From positions 10,945 to 74,944 of the forward strand of contig JAXLWU010000025.1 in NCBI GenBank assembly GCA_046328335.1: a DNA stretch of 64,000 bases, given 5' to 3'. Shown piece by piece: positions 1-8,691 of the stretch (positions are counted from its first letter, which is position 1; the number at the start of each line of letters is the position of its first letter). Position numbers and translations under genes: made by a program. The notes under the pieces are model-generated. The model ran no database searches and was not told the DNA's origin. It worked only from the letters and a program-made list of their open reading frames with translations. This stretch comes from JACCXM01 sp046328335 (lineage in GTDB: Bacteria > Chloroflexota > Chloroflexia > Thermomicrobiales > UBA6265).

Positions 1-2
1 CC

Positions 3-989
3 CGCGCCGAGTACGATCTGCCCAAACTGGAAGAGACCTGGCGCGAATACGATTCAATCGGTCTCGGCGATCACATGCTGCTGCTGGACAAGGAGCAGAC
101 CGCGGAGCGCATCCGCGTCGCCGGGATGGTCGGTTCCTCCTGGACGCGCGACGCCGCGGTGATCCAGCCGGCGCGGCTGGCACGCGGGCTCGCCCACGCG
201 GTCGAGCGTCACGGTGGGCGCATCGTCGAACAGACCACCGTGCTCGACTACTTCGGCGGCACGGCGCCGCGGCTGATCACCGATCGCGGCGTCGTGCGGG
301 CGCGACGGGCGATCGTGCTCGCGGGGGAGGCCTATCTCTCCCGCCTGCCGAAGTTGCGCCGTCACGTCATTCCGATGACCTCGCACATGGTGGTCACCGA
401 ACCACTGGGGCCGGAGATCTGGGAACAGATCGGCTGGCAACATCGCGACGTGACGGTTGGCAATGGCTCCGATGGCGGCTATCTCAATCACACCGCCGAT
501 GGCCGCATCGCCTTCGGCGCCTACCGCGCCAAGTACCCGTTCCTCTCGCGCATCACCGACGCCATCGATCGCCGCGAGGATGTCTTCGCCCACGCCCGCA
601 ACGCGGCGCGCACCTGGTTCCCCGCGCTGCGTGATGTCACGTTCACGCATGCCTGGGGCGGCGTCTTTGGCGTCCCGCGCGATCACATGCCGACGATGGG
701 GTTCAACCGGCAGACGAAGGTGGCGCTCGCCTTTGGCTACACCGGGGAGGGCGTCGCCACCTCCAACCTGAGCGGCCGCGTGCTGACCGATCTCATCACC
801 GAGACCGATTCCGATCTCGCCCACTTGCCGATGACCCGGCATCAACCGCGGCTGTGGGAGCCGGAACCGCTCCGCGCCATCGGCGTCAATCTCATCCGCC
901 ACGCGCGCCGGCAGCAGGCCATCATCGCCGAGGAGACCGGCGCCTACCCCGAGCAGATGCCCCTCTACGCCCGGCTGCTGGATCGCTGA
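3..989 (+). CDS. FAD-dependent oxidoreductase (DAO family), 5' truncated by window edge
   Basis: This is the C-terminal 328 residues of a DAO/DadA-type flavoprotein. The reading frame is already open at base 3, so the start and the N-terminal Rossmann FAD motif lie outside the window. Visible features include the substrate-domain stretch around 'TSHMVVTEPLG' and the C-terminal FAD-binding segment 'AFGYTGEGVATSNLSGR', typical of gamma-glutamylputrescine oxidase and glycine/D-amino-acid oxidase relatives. The family oxidises amines or amino acids with O2 to an imine and H2O2. The substrate cannot be told from this part. The polyamine-type transporter further along the window makes an amine plausible, but that is inference. 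Confidence 0.85.
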   Translation, partial: RAEYDLPKLEETWREYDSIGLGDHMLLLDKEQTAERIRVAGMVGSSWTRDAAVIQPARLARGLAHAVERHGGRIVEQTTVLDYFGGTAPRLITDRGVVRARRAIVLAGEAYLSRLPKLRRHVIPMTSHMVVTEPLGPEIWEQIGWQHRDVTVGNGSDGGYLNHTADGRIAFGAYRAKYPFLSRITDAIDRREDVFAHARNAARTWFPALRDVTFTHAWGGVFGVPRDHMPTMGFNRQTKVALAFGYTGEGVATSNLSGRVLTDLITETDSDLAHLPMTRHQPRLWEPEPLRAIGVNLIRHARRQQAIIAEETGAYPEQMPLYARLLDR

Positions 990-1055
990 TGTAGGGTTCG
1001 GACGTCGCCTGTCGCGTTACCGGCGTCAGCGTCCTTCACCCCAACCCCGCGAAGA

Positions 1056-1097
1056 CCCCTCACCCCCACCCCTCGCCCCGCGCACGGGGCGAGGGGC
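1056..1097. repeat. Family A palindromic repeat
   Basis: A CCTCACCCCCACCCC flank is followed by a hairpin CCTCGCCCC/GGGGCGAGG around CGCGCA. It lies in the 380-bp gap between the first two genes and is one of many copies in the window. Confidence 0.8.
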
Positions 1098-1144
1098 TTC
1101 TACTGGGACTGCGGCAACCGAGCTCGCAGCGTCTTTCTCCTACA

Positions 1145-1264
1145 GCAGCGTGCAAAACGTGTGTCATACCGAGCCGCCGCGAGGCAACTCGGCGCTTCGC
1201 GACGACGGACCACCACGACGAGGTCCCTCGTGCCTCGGGACGACACATCGTTTGCACGTCGCTG
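1145..1264. repeat. Family C long imperfect palindrome
   Basis: About 120 bp with inverted ends: CAGCGTGCAAA...TGTGTC on the left and GACACA...TTTGCACGTCGCTG on the right. The inner arms contain the hallmark strings 'CGACGAGGTCCCTCG' and 'CTCGGGACGACAC'. No coding signal is seen. It would fold into one long hairpin if transcribed. Confidence 0.75.
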
Positions 1265-1304
1265 GAGAGGCGGGGTCACGAGCCCATCACCGCGAACCCC
1301 CATG

Positions 1305-1349
1305 AGCCCCTCGCCCCGCGCACGGGGAGAGGGGTGGGGGTGAGGGGCG
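1305..1349. repeat. Family A palindromic repeat
   Basis: GCCCCTCGCCCCGCGCACGG is followed by GGAGAGGGGTGGGGGTGAGGG. It ends 20 bp from the stop codon of the convergent gene at 1370. Confidence 0.8.
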
Positions 1350-1369
1350 TTCGCGGCGAGACCCGGTTC

Positions 1370-1867
1370 TCACCCCTCGGAAACCAGCGCCTCTCGCGCC
1401 GCTACCAGCCGCAGCGATTCGATGATCTCCCGTTGCGCCGCCGCGCGGCGGATCAACCGGGGATAGTCCAGGCCGCGCAACATCGGCTCCTGCTCCGCGG
1501 CCGCGGCGAGCGCGGTCCACAGCGCCTGCTTTCCGGCGATGCCAAGGGAGACGGTTTCGAGGGTTTCCAGCCGCCGCAATGCCCCAGAGCCGGGATCGTC
1601 CAGCCGCAACTTCACCTCGCCGATCTTCTCCGTCAGCCAGGCGGTCGCCCGCCGCGGCCCGCTCGCGCTGATGCCGAGGCGCGCCATCAGTGCGTCCAGT
1701 TCGTCCCGGTCGGCCTCGATCTCGGCGCGGACCGCGGCGATCACCTCGCGCTCGTCGGTATTGGCGCGCTCCGTCGCGAGATCGGCCAGCAATTCGAGCG
1801 CGATGACCGATCCCGCGACGTGATCATTCAGATACGTGGCCAACGCCTCGTTGGGCATGGTAGTCAT
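1370..1867 (-). CDS. Hypothetical helical protein
   Basis: 165 residues beginning 'MTTMPNEALATYLNDHVAGS'. It is rich in Ala, Glu, Leu and Arg and looks wholly alpha-helical, with no signal peptide or membrane segment. I do not recognise a named family, although the overall look (paired helices with regularly spaced Glu/Asp) recalls small ferritin-like or DUF892-type bundles. The ATG at 1867 is chosen because a good ribosome site (ACGGAGCG) lies directly upstream. The open frame extends further 5' but overlaps the upstream gene. It starts 16 bp after the small Tat protein on the same strand, so the two are probably one transcript. Confidence 0.65.
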   Translation of the reverse strand: MTTMPNEALATYLNDHVAGSVIALELLADLATERANTDEREVIAAVRAEIEADRDELDALMARLGISASGPRRATAWLTEKIGEVKLRLDDPGSGALRRLETLETVSLGIAGKQALWTALAAAAEQEPMLRGLDYPRLIRRAAAQREIIESLRLVAAREALVSEG

Positions 1868-1883
1868 CGCTCCGTCCCGCTGC

Positions 1884-2123
1884 TCAGCGCCGGCAGGAGA
1901 CCTCCGAGGTATTAGGGTCCGTCGCCGACGCCGTTTCGCCGTTGCAGACCACATCGGCGCTCGTGGCTCCGTTCGTTCCGGAGACGGTGGCGCGGGCAAA
2001 CGCCGCGGCGCGCCTGCGCCGCCGAGGGGGACGGGCGAGAGCCATCGGCGTCTCATGGAGAGTCGGGAGCACCAGTGCCGCCGCCGCGACACCGGCGGCG
2101 CGAACCAGGGATCGTCGTTGCAT
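1884..2123 (-). CDS. Small Tat-exported protein of unknown function
   Basis: 79 residues. The start has a textbook ribosome site (CGGAGGTAGAGCG-ATG). Residues 1-30 form a twin-arginine-type leader ('MQRRSLVRAAGVAAAALVLP'), followed by an Arg-rich stretch and a short Ser/Thr-rich tail with two cysteines ('VVCNGETAS', 'EVSCRR'). No family is recognised. It is the first gene of a probable two-gene unit with the helical protein at 1370-1867. The tail is too short for an enzyme, so an exported peptide or a disulphide-closed small domain is more likely. Confidence 0.6.
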   Translation of the reverse strand: MQRRSLVRAAGVAAAALVLPTLHETPMALARPPRRRRRAAAFARATVSGTNGATSADVVCNGETASATDPNTSEVSCRR

Positions 2124-2190
2124 CGCTCTACCTCCGATCGTTTCGATCCTGATGTTGCACCGTTCGTGCCATCCTCACCCGGCGACCCAG

Positions 2191-3540
2191 TTACACCCGG
2201 CGGCGCAGGCGGTGGCCGATCCGCATCCAGGCGATCTCGCCCCCATCGCCGCGGAGAAACTCCACTGCTTCCCCGGCAAAAGGTGCGTCGCGCGCCAGAA
2301 GGACATCGGGCGTTGCCGTCAGCGCCAGCCGCACCGGCGGCCGCACTTCGGCCTCCGCAATGCTGGTCCCGAGCGATTTCTGAGTCATGTGCAACCAGAG
2401 GGTATCGCCCGCGCGGGTGAGCTCGAAATCGGCGAGTTCCGAGCGGTAGCGCCCGGCGTAGGGAGCCAGTTGCTCCGGTGTGCCCGCCACCGCCTCCGGC
2501 TTGGGAGCGGAAGCGCCGAGATACTCACGGAGTGCAACCGCGGTCACCTCGCCGTACAACTCGGAGCCGCGCTCGCTGTTGGTCAGAATCACCATCGCGA
2601 ATTCGCGGTCTGGGGCGATGATCAACTCCGATTGCTGGAAACGCATGCTGCCGCCGTGGGAAAGGAGGCGGACGCCATCGATCTCGCGGGTGAACCAGGT
2701 GAAGCCGGTGTAGCGATCGAGACCGGCCGGGTAGCGCAACGCGCCGCAGGTGGCCCGGCTGGCCGCATCGAGCACCTCGTTCCCGTGGTCATCGCGGCCG
2801 TCGATGATGAACCGCGCCCAGCGCAGGATGTCGTTGGCCGTGGACGAGATGCCGCCGACGGGATAGATCGAACCTTCGCCGTACCAGCGGCCCGGCTGCG
2901 GCGTGCCGCCCTCCGCGAAAACGGCGGAGAAGCCCATCGCCACCTTGGCCGTGAGGAGATCGGTGAGCCGGTACCCGGAGTTGGTCATGCCGAGCGGACT
3001 GAACAGTTCCTCCTGCACCACCCGGGCGAACGATCGTCCAGTCAAGCGCTCGACGAGCAACCCGGCGGGAAAGAAGGCGGCGTTGTTGTACGACCAGAGG
3101 GTGCCAAGCGGATAGAGCTGCGGCAGCCAGCGCATGCGGTCCGTGGCCAGGGCGAGCGAGGCGGTGTCGTTGTCGAAGAAATCGCCCAGCCAACCAGCGG
3201 TGTGGGAGAAGAGCAACCGGGGCGTGACCCGTTCCGAGGCGTCCCGATCGGCGACGGTGAAATCGGGCAGGTAGCGGCGCAGCGGCGCGTCGAGATCGAG
3301 CAATCCGCGCTGATGCAGAAGCAGAGTCATCACCGCGGTGAAGGTCTTGGAGATCGACCCGATCTGGAAGAGGGTGTCGCCATCGACATCGAGCGGAGCG
3401 CGCAGATCGGTGACGCCGAGACCGCCACTCCGGGTCTCACCATCTGCCAGGATCGCGATCGAGAGTCCCGGCACGTGAAAGCGGCGCTGCGCTTCCGCGG
3501 CCGATTCCAGCACTACTTGCCAGCGTCCATCCGCGGTCAT
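2191..3540 (-). CDS. Serine hydrolase, beta-lactamase class C / penicillin-binding fold
   Basis: 449 residues. The three active-site elements of the family are visible: SxxK as S62-I-S-K65 in 'QIGSISKTF', YxN as 'WSYNNAAFFP', and HxG as 'LLSHGGSM'. A C-terminal all-beta extension ('PYAGRYRSELADFELTRAG') is the DUF3471-like barrel seen on many esterase/peptidase members. ATG 3540 is preceded by GAGGGGGAACG. An in-frame extension to 3792 has no ribosome site. Members hydrolyse D-amino peptides, esters or beta-lactams, and the substrate is not predictable here. No signal peptide is seen, so a cytoplasmic location is likely. Confidence 0.85.
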   Translation of the reverse strand: MTADGRWQVVLESAAEAQRRFHVPGLSIAILADGETRSGGLGVTDLRAPLDVDGDTLFQIGSISKTFTAVMTLLLHQRGLLDLDAPLRRYLPDFTVADRDASERVTPRLLFSHTAGWLGDFFDNDTASLALATDRMRWLPQLYPLGTLWSYNNAAFFPAGLLVERLTGRSFARVVQEELFSPLGMTNSGYRLTDLLTAKVAMGFSAVFAEGGTPQPGRWYGEGSIYPVGGISSTANDILRWARFIIDGRDDHGNEVLDAASRATCGALRYPAGLDRYTGFTWFTREIDGVRLLSHGGSMRFQQSELIIAPDREFAMVILTNSERGSELYGEVTAVALREYLGASAPKPEAVAGTPEQLAPYAGRYRSELADFELTRAGDTLWLHMTQKSLGTSIAEAEVRPPVRLALTATPDVLLARDAPFAGEAVEFLRGDGGEIAWMRIGHRLRRRV

Positions 3541-4006
3541 CGTTCCCCCTCGGGGTAACTCCGTGATCGCCCAACACGGCGTAACTCTCTCCGGCATCGG
3601 CTCATGATGCAACTGGCCGGAACGGCTCGGTACTGCTGCGCCGCGCTCGTCACCACCCGCCCTGTTCGGGCTCGGACGCGCGAGGGTGCGATCAGCACGA
3701 CTCTCAAGACTCAGGGCAGGGGCAGCGTGTGCCCACGGCGGCGACAAAGCCGAATAGTGCCAAAACCTCTTGAAACATGAAGATTTCCTCATTTCAGTAA
3801 CGTATGCTCATTGTTTCAGGCACTTGGCTCATATAGACTGACCGCTGCTCGCAGGCTCTGCCTGGAGTGACGTGGCGCAGCGATCGGTCCGGTCGTCATG
3901 TGCGGCGCCGCGTCGATGGCAAGGCAACCGTCTGGATCCCGGGCCGCTGTTCGCCACGGGGGCTTTGGATCGGCGCGCACCGGGGAGAGGAGAGGAGATC
4001 GTTTCC
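3541..4006. other. Intergenic region, no gene seen
   Basis: 466 bp between the divergently transcribed serine hydrolase and NHL protein. It contains the promoters of both by position. A weak -35/-10 pair (TTGTTT, 17 bp, TAGACT) lies near 3812-3840 pointing to the NHL gene. I see no repeat copy or convincing small ORF here. Confidence 0.4.
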
Positions 4007-5818
4007 ATGGAAGATTCGCAGTTCGATCGCCTCACACGCGTGTTTGGATCCTCCGCCAACCGCCGGACCGCGCTGACAGGCGCCCTTGCCGCGCTCGTCG
4101 CCGGCATCCTCCCCGGCCACGATGCCGGAGCGAAGGGGAACAAGGGGCAGAGCAAGGGCAAGGGCAAGGGGAGAGGCAAGAGCGGCAATGGGAAGGACCG
4201 CAAAGGCCCCAGCCATGGCAAGGGCAAGGATCGGGGCGCAGGCAAGGGCAAGAGCCAGGGGAAGACCCGCGCCGAGTCCGTCTGTTATCCGGGCACGACC
4301 TGCGCCGTCGGACCCGGCAAGAACCTCGCCAAGTGCGACCTGTCCGGCTCCGCCGCGCTGCAGCAGGCCAATTGCAGCGGCTGCAATCTCGATTCCGCCA
4401 ATCTGAGCAAGGCGAATGCCGCCGGAGCGAACCTCAAGGGCGCCAACCTCGGCAAAGCGTGTCTGGTCGACGCGGTCTTCACTGGGGGCGATCTCACCAA
4501 CGCCAACACCAAGGGGACCATTTTCTGCCGCACCACGATGCCCGATGGCAGCATCAACAACAGCGGCTGCGCCAGGGCGACCAGTTGCTGTCCGACCTGC
4601 AAACCGCTGGGCCAAAGTCGCTGCTCGCTCGGCGGAAGTTGTTGTGGTGGCGGAGTGTGCCAAAGCGATGTCTGTGTCTGCCCCAGCGGCCAGACCGATT
4701 GCAACGGCGTCTGCAAGGACCTCGCCACCGATGTGAAGAACTGCGGTGCGTGCGGGAACCGCTGTGGCACGGGAGACGTCTGCCAGGGAGGCGTGTGCGG
4801 CATAACCTGCGGCGCGGACTTCTGCCCCAGCGCCGGGCCCGATGCCGACTGCTGCTCGGAAACCTGCACCGATACCCAGACCGATGCCGACAACTGCGGA
4901 TCGTGCGGCGTGGAATGCCCGTTTGGTCAGGTTTGTGACGGCGGCGATTGTGGCTGCGGCTGCGCCGATATCGCCTGCTCCATCACGTCATGGGGCGGGC
5001 CGGGAGGCAATAACGGGCAGTTCAGATTCCCGGTTGGCGTCGATGTCGGGAGCAATAACCGAGTCTACGTGGCCGACACCGTCAATAACCGGATTCAGTA
5101 CTTCAGCAAGGATGGAACCTTCCTCGGCAAGTGGGGGAGTTCGGGGAGCAACAATGGCCAGTTCTCCGACCCCTACGATGTCGCGGTGGCGCCGAACGGC
5201 AATGTCTACGTGATCGACCGCAACAACAGCCGCGTTCAGTACTTCGACGCCAATGGCGGCTATCTCGGCCAATGGGGCGGCACCTTCGGCAGCGGCGATG
5301 GCCAGTTCGACAATCCGGAAGCGATCGCGGTAGCCCCGAACGGCAACGTCTACGTGGCGGACGGCGGCAATCATCGCATCCAGTACTTCAGCCCCACCGG
5401 CGCGTTCCTCGGCAAATGGGGCGGGACGTTCAGCGATGCCGACGGCCAGTTCGGCTTCCCCCGCGGCATCGTCGTGACCGCGAACCGGGTGTACGTGACC
5501 GACACGTTCTACCCGCGGGTCCAGTACTTCGATCTCACCGGTACGTTCCTTGGCAAGTGGGGATCGGGCGGCAGCGGTGACGGGCAATTCCGCGAGATGC
5601 ATGGCGTCGATGTCGATGCGGCCGGCAACGTCTACGTCGCGGACTACCTGAACAACAGCTTCCAGATTTTCGCTTCAGACGGCACGTTCATTGGTAAGAA
5701 GACTGGCATAAGCGGGCCAGTGGCACTCGCTCTGGCTGCCGACGATACCGTCTACACCACCAACCTGAATACGACGCGGGTCGAAGCATTCTGCGTGACC
5801 TTGCCCCAGGGAGGGTAA
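4007..5818 (+). CDS. Exported mosaic protein: pentapeptide-like, Cys-rich and NHL beta-propeller
   Basis: 603 residues. Residues 1-42 are an RR-containing leader ('SSANRRTALTGALAALVAG'). Residues 43-86 are a Lys/Gly linker. Residues 108-170 are pentapeptide-like A(N/D)L repeats ('NLSKANAAGANLKGANLGK'). Residues 183-325 hold a Cys-rich module with repeated 'NCGACG'/'NCGSCG' knots. Residues 326-600 hold about six NHL-type blades with recurring 'GKWG...GQF', 'VYVAD' and 'RIQYF' signatures. NHL propellers are binding or lyase scaffolds, and here it is presumably extracytoplasmic. ATG 4007 follows a GGAG site; upstream in-frame codons lack one. A hairpin 10 bp after the stop probably ends the transcript. 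Leader and Cys module resemble two neighbouring genes. Confidence 0.85.
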   Translation: MEDSQFDRLTRVFGSSANRRTALTGALAALVAGILPGHDAGAKGNKGQSKGKGKGRGKSGNGKDRKGPSHGKGKDRGAGKGKSQGKTRAESVCYPGTTCAVGPGKNLAKCDLSGSAALQQANCSGCNLDSANLSKANAAGANLKGANLGKACLVDAVFTGGDLTNANTKGTIFCRTTMPDGSINNSGCARATSCCPTCKPLGQSRCSLGGSCCGGGVCQSDVCVCPSGQTDCNGVCKDLATDVKNCGACGNRCGTGDVCQGGVCGITCGADFCPSAGPDADCCSETCTDTQTDADNCGSCGVECPFGQVCDGGDCGCGCADIACSITSWGGPGGNNGQFRFPVGVDVGSNNRVYVADTVNNRIQYFSKDGTFLGKWGSSGSNNGQFSDPYDVAVAPNGNVYVIDRNNSRVQYFDANGGYLGQWGGTFGSGDGQFDNPEAIAVAPNGNVYVADGGNHRIQYFSPTGAFLGKWGGTFSDADGQFGFPRGIVVTANRVYVTDTFYPRVQYFDLTGTFLGKWGSGGSGDGQFREMHGVDVDAAGNVYVADYLNNSFQIFASDGTFIGKKTGISGPVALALAADDTVYTTNLNTTRVEAFCVTLPQGG

Positions 5819-5827
5819 GCACAAGCG

Positions 5828-5853
5828 GGAGGGCTGCCGGGTGGCAGCCCTCC
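5828..5853 (+). terminator. Hairpin after the NHL gene
   Basis: A perfect 11-bp stem GGAGGGCTGCC / GGCAGCCCTCC with loop GGGT starts 10 bases after the TAA stop. There is no T-run, so this is either a Rho-independent terminator of the GC-only type or an mRNA 3' stabiliser. Confidence 0.55.
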
Positions 5854-6116
5854 AATCCCGCGCGCTGCTCCTTCGAGTCCAGCGACAGAACGCCAACCGG
5901 TGCCAAAGTTGCTCCATTGCCGCGTGGCCAACATGCGTTGCGGGCCGTCCTCGATCGCCCGCCGGGTCATTACCGGAGCATCCTGACGCCTTTCCCGTAC
6001 GGCGCGGCGCTTGCGTCGCCCGTATCCCTGACCGCAGCACCCAAGGTCCCGATCGTTGCTCCTGATTGACCAGTAGGCGACGGATCCTGGAGGGTCAACG
6101 AAGCGGTCCCGAGCGC

Positions 6117-6142
6117 GGGCGACGCAAGCGTCGCACCCTACG
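6117..6142. repeat. Family B (REP-like) palindrome
   Basis: GGGCGACG-CAAG-CGTCGC followed by ACCCTACGG. A half copy lies at about 6008-6026. It sits in the 360-bp gap between two convergent secreted-protein genes, and nothing else is recognised in that gap besides the hairpin at 5828. Confidence 0.65.
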
Positions 6143-6180
6143 GTTGGTCGGGTCGGGGCACCGCATGCCGTCTCCGCTGG

Positions 6181-7443
6181 TTAGAGGATCCTCGTGGCCG
6201 TCTTCTTGATGCTGTAGGGGCTGGTCAGCGCCACGTCCTCCGCCCAGCCGGGCTGGAGATGGGCGAAGCGGCGATCCGGCGTCATGTCCATGATGGCGCA
6301 CAACTTGTCGCCGTAAGAGTTCCCCGGTCCCCACTCCCAGGCGTACCAACCGATGTCGTACTGGTCGGCGACCTTGATGATCGTCTTGTAGTCGATCCTG
6401 CCTCCCTTGGCGCAGATGCTGGCGTTGCCGTTGTAGGCGCCGTACTGGGAATACTCCCCGACGAGCAGCGGGTAGTTCGCCGCCACCGCATCTTCCAGCG
6501 CCGCGGTGATGAAGTCCGCGTCGGCGCCATCGGCGATACCCCAGTAGAGGTGTACGGAGAAGATCAGGTTGTGATCGGGATCCGCGTTCAGGAGCGCCGC
6601 GGCGGTGTTGTTCAGCGTGGTGAGATTCTTGCCCCAATCGGGCGCGTCGATCACCAGCGGCGTGTGGATGCCGGCATTGCGCATCGCTTGCACCGCGCCG
6701 CTGTACTTGGTGATGAACTGGTTGTCGGTCACGGTGTCGTCGCCGACTTCGTTGCCGATGTTGACCAGCAGGAACTGGCGGTGCGTGTTGATGATGGAAA
6801 CGATCTGCGGCTTGGTCCAGTACGCCACCAGATCGTCGAGGCGCGACCAGTCGCCGGTGGCGTCATGCAGTTCGATCATCGGCACCAGTCCGGCCGCGAT
6901 CGCATTCTCGATCAGGGCCTCCAGCCGGTCCGGATCGGTCTTCGGTCCGTTTGGCGAAAGATCCGTGGTGATGGCCCAGACGATGCGGACCGTGTTCGCG
7001 CCGATTTTGCGAATCTCGGGAAACGAGATCGCCCCGTCCGGATCATCATCGTCGAAAACGGACATCTTGTTCACGCCGCGCAGCACCACCGGCGTCCCCG
7101 TGGGGTCGAGAATGGCGCGCCCGCTGACGTGAAAGGTGGCATTGTCCGCGATGTCCCGGCACGTTCCGGCCAGGCAAACCAGCCCCGCCCCGCACGATCC
7201 GCAACTTCGGCCGCAGTCATCGATGCCGCACTCGGCGCCGTTGCAGGAGCCAGTGCATGTGCGCTTGGGCGGCTTGGGCTTTGGCTTCGGTTTCTTCTTT
7301 CCCTTGGCCGCGGCGGGAGCTGTCTCGACCCCCGCGGCCGCCAGCAGGCCGCTCAGGAGCGGTAGGAAGGCGCGACGGGACGAGGTACGTTCGATCTGCG
7401 CGGCGAGCGTCCGCCGCAGGGCAGCGAAGCGGGTTGCGTTCAT
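6181..7443 (-). CDS. Secreted glycoside hydrolase family 5-like protein
   Basis: 420 residues. Residues 1-46 are an RR leader ('ERTSSRRAFLPLLSG'). Residues 48-60 are a Lys/Pro linker, and 63-95 a small Cys-rich module ('CGRSCGSCGAGLVC'). Residues 103-420 are a TIM barrel with the GH5 hallmarks: 'VLRGVNKM' near the start, acid/base E232 in 'VNIGNEVGDD', and nucleophile E330 in 'LLVGEYSQYG', followed by 'GWYAWEWG'. Clan GH-A retaining enzymes of this kind cleave beta-mannans or beta-glucans. ATG 7443 has a strong site (CCCGGAGGCTCTG). It is exported, so it acts outside the membrane on plant- or fungal-type polysaccharide (inference). Confidence 0.87.
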   Translation of the reverse strand: MNATRFAALRRTLAAQIERTSSRRAFLPLLSGLLAAAGVETAPAAAKGKKKPKPKPKPPKRTCTGSCNGAECGIDDCGRSCGSCGAGLVCLAGTCRDIADNATFHVSGRAILDPTGTPVVLRGVNKMSVFDDDDPDGAISFPEIRKIGANTVRIVWAITTDLSPNGPKTDPDRLEALIENAIAAGLVPMIELHDATGDWSRLDDLVAYWTKPQIVSIINTHRQFLLVNIGNEVGDDTVTDNQFITKYSGAVQAMRNAGIHTPLVIDAPDWGKNLTTLNNTAAALLNADPDHNLIFSVHLYWGIADGADADFITAALEDAVAANYPLLVGEYSQYGAYNGNASICAKGGRIDYKTIIKVADQYDIGWYAWEWGPGNSYGDKLCAIMDMTPDRRFAHLQPGWAEDVALTSPYSIKKTATRIL

Positions 7444-7767
7444 CAGAGCCTCCGGGTATTGGTGCGGCGAGTCCAGTTGGCGAGCGGTTCCATCCGCTCG
7501 GCGGTGCTTATTACGATTGTCGCAGCGGATTGCCCGATTGCCATTCGTAGAATTGCGGATTTTTCCAACGCTGTCGATCCCCGCGCTGGATTCCCCAACC
7601 GCAGCAACGCGGCAGTCAGCGTATCGCGACGCATGGACGAATCGCCCGGGGCGCCGTGCTTGACGGACAATCGTCGCTGTGCCACGATGACTGTCCAGCC
7701 GAGCGCCGCATAGTGGCGGCACTGTGCGCATCGCTGGCTCGGCCGATGTTTGGGAGGAAAGCCGCTC
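7444..7767. other. Intergenic region between divergent genes
   Basis: 324 bp holding the 5' regions of the GH5 gene (minus) and the small Tat protein (plus). No repeat copy, clear promoter pair or coding signal was recognised. Confidence 0.4.
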
Positions 7768-8133
7768 ATGCTTCACAACACCGCCAGGCGCACCGTTCTG
7801 GGAGGCGCGGCCGCGGCCCTCGCCGCCGTACCGGTCTTGCCCGCTCTGGCCAAACGTCACAAGAAGAACACCAAAGCGGCGTTTCGTCTGGTCACGGGGT
7901 GCCGTGCCGATGGCGGTTGCTCGTGTCACGCCTGCGAGGGGCACGCCGCCAACAAACTCTTCGCCACCAAATCAGCGGTCGTGCGCGCCCATCTCCACTG
8001 CAATTGCCGGATCGATTCGGTCGATCTGCAGAAGGACCTCTACGCGGCGCTCTTCCATCCGGTGGGTCTACCCGCCGTCACCGCAGTGGACAAGCGTGAT
8101 CCCCGCATCAAGGAGATCTTCGACGCGCGCTAG
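7768..8133 (+). CDS. Small Tat-exported Cys/His-rich protein, unknown family
   Basis: 121 residues. The leader 'TARRTVLGGAAAALAAVPVLP' is followed by a compact domain in which six cysteines and several histidines cluster ('GCRADGGCSCHACEGHAANK' and 'RAHLHCNCRID'). This spacing suggests a metal- or cluster-binding site, but no named family is recognised. The downstream part ('FHPVGLPAVTAVDKRDPRIK') is without known motifs. ATG 7768 is preferred over an in-frame TTG at 7750 because GGGAGGA lies at the correct distance. It is divergent from the GH5 gene and close to other exported Cys-rich proteins. Confidence 0.7.
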   Translation: MLHNTARRTVLGGAAAALAAVPVLPALAKRHKKNTKAAFRLVTGCRADGGCSCHACEGHAANKLFATKSAVVRAHLHCNCRIDSVDLQKDLYAALFHPVGLPAVTAVDKRDPRIKEIFDAR

Positions 8134-8268
8134 GCGGCGCAACACCACCAGGGCGAGTGTATGCGCGCGCGCGATCTACCTTCGACGCCGCGAGCCCGCG
8201 CGCTTCGAGCGATTGGAATCGGCGCGGTCGGGGTTCTCCGCGGAGAGAGCGGCCGGTAGAGGCACGAT

Positions 8269-8691
8269 GTGAAACCGCGCATAACCCTTGTCACCCTGGG
8301 TGTCCGCGACCTGGAGGAGTCGCTCCGGTTCTACCGGGACGGACTCGGTTTGTCGACCGAGGGGATCGTGGGCGCCGAGTCCGAGTATGGTGCGGTGGTG
8401 TTCTTCGATCTGGAAGGGGACCTGCGGCTTGCGCTCTGGCCCCGGACGAGCATCGCGCGCGACTCCGGTCTCTCGGAAAGTCCGCCGAGCCCGACGGCGT
8501 TCACCCTCGGCCATAACGTGGCGTCGCCTGCGGACGTGGATGCGGTGATGATCCAAGCCCGGGACGCGGGAGCGACGATCGTGAAACCTGCCGGCGACAC
8601 CTTCTGGGGCGGCTACGCGTGCTACTTCCAGGATCCGGACGGCCACCTCTGGGAGGTCGCCTGGAATCCGGAGATCACGGTCCAGGACTAG
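8269..8691 (+). CDS. VOC / glyoxalase-fold protein
   Basis: 140 residues, a single vicinal-oxygen-chelate module: 'LGVRDLEESLRFYRDGLGL' at the N-terminus and 'YACYFQDPDGHLWEVAWNP' at the C-terminus, with the metal-ligand Glu in the latter. The family includes glyoxalases, dioxygenases and antibiotic-binding proteins, and the role here is not defined. GTG 8269 follows GTAGAGG. The stop codon TAG is followed at once by GCGC-rich sequence leading into a degraded family C repeat. Confidence 0.85.
   Translation: MKPRITLVTLGVRDLEESLRFYRDGLGLSTEGIVGAESEYGAVVFFDLEGDLRLALWPRTSIARDSGLSESPPSPTAFTLGHNVASPADVDAVMIQARDAGATIVKPAGDTFWGGYACYFQDPDGHLWEVAWNPEITVQD

Noticed and set aside
1942..3558. Long plus-strand open frame opposite the serine hydrolase
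   Set aside because: It is antisense to a gene with all catalytic motifs, has Arg/Pro/Gly-rich low-complexity content and no ribosome site; a GC-driven shadow.
3812..3840. Promoter for the NHL-protein gene
   Set aside because: TTGTTT/TAGACT matches are weak; mentioned only within the intergenic description.
6259..7365. Plus-strand open frame opposite the GH5 gene
   Set aside because: It covers the complementary strand of a gene with clear GH5 active-site motifs and has no recognisable sequence.
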